DNA of 5,664 nt, from the NCBI GenBank assembly GCA_964371865.1, contig CAYJOR010000108.1, forward strand, positions 1-5,664, in the 5' to 3' direction. Made by a program: the position numbers and the translations under genes. The DNA is from CAYJAZ01 sp964371865 (GTDB lineage Bacteria; Desulfobacterota; Desulfovibrionia; Desulfovibrionales; Desulfovibrionaceae). Of this stretch, positions 3,264 to 5,664 are shown one piece after another. The first letter of the stretch is position 1, and each line of letters begins with the position of its first letter. Under the pieces are notes generated by a model. The model was given only the letters and a program-made list of their open reading frames with translations, had not been told where the DNA came from and ran no database searches.

Positions 3264-5664
3264 CCAAAAATAAGGGTGAGACCAACTCTCCATATCTTCT
3301 TCTGCTTTCCATTCAGGACTACTTGATGAAATTGAAATAAGCTTTCCGCGCTTATTCCTTTCAGTATGAGTATTTTTTTCTGTTAATTGTCCATTAATAA
3401 ATAACCTCTGTGCTTGTGCTAATGCTGAAGCTTTATTTAGCGAATCAAGACTATATTTTGCATAAAACTCCTGCATCAAAGCAGCTGTTGATGAATCTAC
3501 AACAGGCCAAAGGGATGCCAGAATTGTATTTGCGCCTTGCTTTTGAGCTAATGCAGCAAAACTTTCAATTTCTCGCCCGTCACCTTTTTTAACTCCAACA
3601 GCTGTATCACAAGCTGAAAGAGTAAGTAGGTCAATATTGTCAAAAGAGAATTTTTCATCACTAAAAAACATCTTTTCCAAAGTTAATTTATTTCCACCAC
3701 CCAGTAATAGGAAAGAGTTAGTTTGCTGTATACTATCAAATATAAAGTGACTTGCAATGTGAACAAGTGGTGTTTTTTCTTGTAAAACATCTTCAAGGTT
3801 TATCTGCGAAAAATCATCATTTAAGAATTTTTTCCCTTTAAGTATGCCTATATTTTTCTCTAGTACAATATTATTTATTTCTTCCTCAACAGCCGGTAAA
3901 GCACTATAGCCATCAACAGCCTCTGTTAGTCCAAGTGCTGCAATTTCTTTTTTTTCTTGGTCAAATTCTGATAAAGATTCACGAGCAGCTTCTGTAAAGA
4001 GAGCTATATCATATTGTTCTATAAGCCATTTTTCACCATCATATAGTGGACCCATTGGTATATATCGCAAAGCTCCATCAAGGGAAAATGCTATTAGTTT
4101 GGTTTGATTATTTTGTAAATCTTTTTCAATTGGCTTTATAAGTAGGTTATAAAGTTGTTTTCCTAATGGACGCGGATCTGCTTGAGGGTTAGTGATTTTT
4201 GCGCGAAAATCCAAAATGAGAGCATGTAAATCATCTTTTTTTATAGGAATTATATAAGTCAATAACTTTGTAGGCGTTGTAAGGAAAATATAAGTATTTT
4301 CTTCTGTTGTTAGCGTATGCACCAAACTTACTTTTTCATTATTTGGAATAACATTTTGTACAGCTTTTAGATTCTTATTTGCAACTGTATCGTTAGGCAC
4401 TTTACTTTGCATTTTTAGAATATCGTCAGTATGATATAAAAGTTGAGAAAGTAACTTTGAGTTATCAGTAAGAATTTCTGTATAAGTTTCTAGGGTTTCT
4501 GTTTCTATATCTGAAAGCGTCTCCTGGCGCGAAGTAAGTTCAATATATTTTTGACCCGCTTCGTAACAAATCTCGGATATAGATTTTAAATTTTTATAAA
4601 CTCTCAGTTCAAACTCTGTAAAGAAATCGCTATAAATTTCTTTTTGATAGAGTTTACTTCTTGAGTTATCATCTAGTTCAGCCTCTTTTAGTAATGCAAG
4701 GATATAGAAAGCCTCTTTATGTCTTTTTAGGCTCATTAAGTCTTGTATTACTTGATGATAAAGCCCCTGTGTTTTTTCCAGATATACTTGCTGAAGTTCT
4801 CTATCTAAACCTTCATTACGGTTTCTTTGTTCGCGTGCTGATAAAATAGCAATTTTACCCAATAAAACAGCAATTTCATAGCTTTCGCTTGCGCTATAAT
4901 ACTTTATGACGGTGTTTAAAGTGTTTAGCACCTTTAAGCTTTCTAGTGGATCATGTATCAGACTAAGAGAAATTAGTAGCCCTGGAAAATCAAGTTCGTC
5001 ATCAAACTTTTTAACTTCAGTAGCTAAATTAATAAATGTGTCTAAGTCAACAATAGTTTGTGTGTGGAACTCACCTTGAAGGTCAAGATTTGTGAAAAAA
5101 ATTGTTTTTGCTAATTCGTATGATTCAGTAATATTTCCTGTTTGTTGCAAAAGCTTTAGTTGTATTCGACTTATATTTTGCTTTTCTAAATTATTTAAGT
5201 TTGACTTATCAGAAATATTGAGCATGATTTGATTTAAAAGAGCATTTGCCTTTTCTTCACGCCCAAGTTCTTTATAAATATTGCTCAGCGTTATATACAA
5301 ATCTGTAAATTCAGGAACAAATAGTGTCATTTCCAGTAAATATTGCGGAAAATTTTCTACTATAACTTTTTCAGCCTGTACATAATCGCCCAGATCCACA
5401 TATATAGATGCCAAATCGTGAAGTCTAAAGATTGTATTTGTATCATTAACACCTTTTGTTGCTTTTAAACGATCATAGCTTTCCTGTGCTTGCTGAAGAG
5501 CATAGATGTAATTCCCTTTTCTCATCTGAACTTGGAAAAACAGACGTTGAGCCTCTAAAAAGGTGGCATTCCTTTCACCTAGTGTCTGTTTAAAATAAGG
5601 TATAACATCTTGATCCTGCAACAAAAAACTGTACACTAGGTTAAGCAGCATATTGATAATAGTT
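3231..5664 (-). CDS. TPR-CHAT protein: tetratricopeptide-repeat protein with C-terminal caspase-like CHAT protease (5' end outside window)
   Basis: Predicted regulated cysteine protease of clan CD (caspase/separase fold). The first in-window ATG is at 5651 (806 residues; numbering below starts there). It has no ribosome site upstream, and the frame stays open to the edge (810 codons visible), so the N-terminus is probably missing. Residues about 30-330 are helical repeats with clear TPR units ('LASIYVDLGDYVQAEKV' 80-96, 'LSNIYKELGREEKANALL' 122-139). The CHAT domain spans about 520-804. It includes the 'FSLDGALRYIPMGPLYDG' strand region (522-539), 'ALPAVEEEI' (584-592), catalytic His H635 in HIASHF, and catalytic Cys C681 in LSACDTA. 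It also has 'SLWPVVDSSTAALMQEFY' (713-730) and the typical end 'PYFWSPFILMGNW' (793-805). Both catalytic residues are present, so activity is expected. There is no in-window operon partner. Related proteins serve as proteases in gasdermin and type III-E CRISPR systems, but many have unknown roles. The role here is undetermined. Confidence 0.9.
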   Translation of the reverse strand, partial: TIINMLLNLVYSFLLQDQDVIPYFKQTLGERNATFLEAQRLFFQVQMRKGNYIYALQQAQESYDRLKATKGVNDTNTIFRLHDLASIYVDLGDYVQAEKVIVENFPQYLLEMTLFVPEFTDLYITLSNIYKELGREEKANALLNQIMLNISDKSNLNNLEKQNISRIQLKLLQQTGNITESYELAKTIFFTNLDLQGEFHTQTIVDLDTFINLATEVKKFDDELDFPGLLISLSLIHDPLESLKVLNTLNTVIKYYSASESYEIAVLLGKIAILSAREQRNRNEGLDRELQQVYLEKTQGLYHQVIQDLMSLKRHKEAFYILALLKEAELDDNSRSKLYQKEIYSDFFTEFELRVYKNLKSISEICYEAGQKYIELTSRQETLSDIETETLETYTEILTDNSKLLSQLLYHTDDILKMQSKVPNDTVANKNLKAVQNVIPNNEKVSLVHTLTTEENTYIFLTTPTKLLTYIIPIKKDDLHALILDFRAKITNPQADPRPLGKQLYNLLIKPIEKDLQNNQTKLIAFSLDGALRYIPMGPLYDGEKWLIEQYDIALFTEAARESLSEFDQEKKEIAALGLTEAVDGYSALPAVEEEINNIVLEKNIGILKGKKFLNDDFSQINLEDVLQEKTPLVHIASHFIFDSIQQTNSFLLLGGGNKLTLEKMFFSDEKFSFDNIDLLTLSACDTAVGVKKGDGREIESFAALAQKQGANTILASLWPVVDSSTAALMQEFYAKYSLDSLNKASALAQAQRLFINGQLTEKNTHTERNKRGKLISISSSSPEWKAEEDMESWSHPYFWSPFILMGNWN

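Noticed and set aside
3231..5664. Assignment of the CHAT protein as Csx29 of a type III-E CRISPR system
   Set aside because: No CRISPR repeats, gRAMP effector or Csx30/Csx31-like genes are in the window. The CHAT motifs visible are those of the general TPR-CHAT family.

Overview
The window is an AT-rich stretch of bacterial chromosome. It carries four recognisable protein genes, one tRNA, one plausible small ORF, and several promoters and terminators. The gene families are Gram-negative in type (protein-L-isoaspartate methyltransferase, a membrane-anchored M23 peptidase, a TPR-CHAT protein). The long G-rich/C-rich hairpin with a 'gggggaaacc ... ggtttccccc' stem at the left edge resembles intergenic hairpins I associate with Desulfovibrio-type bacteria. 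A low-GC member of the Desulfovibrionales/Desulfobacterota is my best guess, but it is an inference and not shown by the sequence.

Left part (1-2000). A two-gene operon runs leftward from a good sigma70-type promoter (TTGACA-17-TAGACT). It encodes a 141-residue paired-CBS-domain protein, then, 12 bases later, a 440-residue membrane-anchored M23 (LytM-type) peptidase with Ig-like domains. It ends at a long hairpin (14-68). A homopurine mirror repeat overlaps this hairpin, so the transcript could in principle fold an intramolecular triple helix. Rightward from the same 147-base intergenic region runs pcm, with a complete protein-L-isoaspartate O-methyltransferase. The -35 boxes of the two divergent promoters lie 8 bases apart around a GTCAA tandem repeat.

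Middle (2646-3071). A complete tRNA-Asn(GTT) with encoded CCA is followed by two consecutive intrinsic terminators, both with GNRA-type tetraloops. About 70 bases further on is a promoter-like element, a Shine-Dalgarno sequence and a 63-codon ORF of unknown function. That ORF's 3' end overlaps the 3' end of the next, converging gene.

Right part (3231-5664). A large TPR-CHAT protein on the minus strand has an intact caspase-like His/Cys pair. Its reading frame is still open at the window edge, so the N-terminus is probably missing. This is the most interesting gene here: proteins of this architecture act as regulated proteases in several bacterial immune or cell-death systems. Its partner genes would lie upstream, beyond position 5664, and no defence system can be proven from this window alone.
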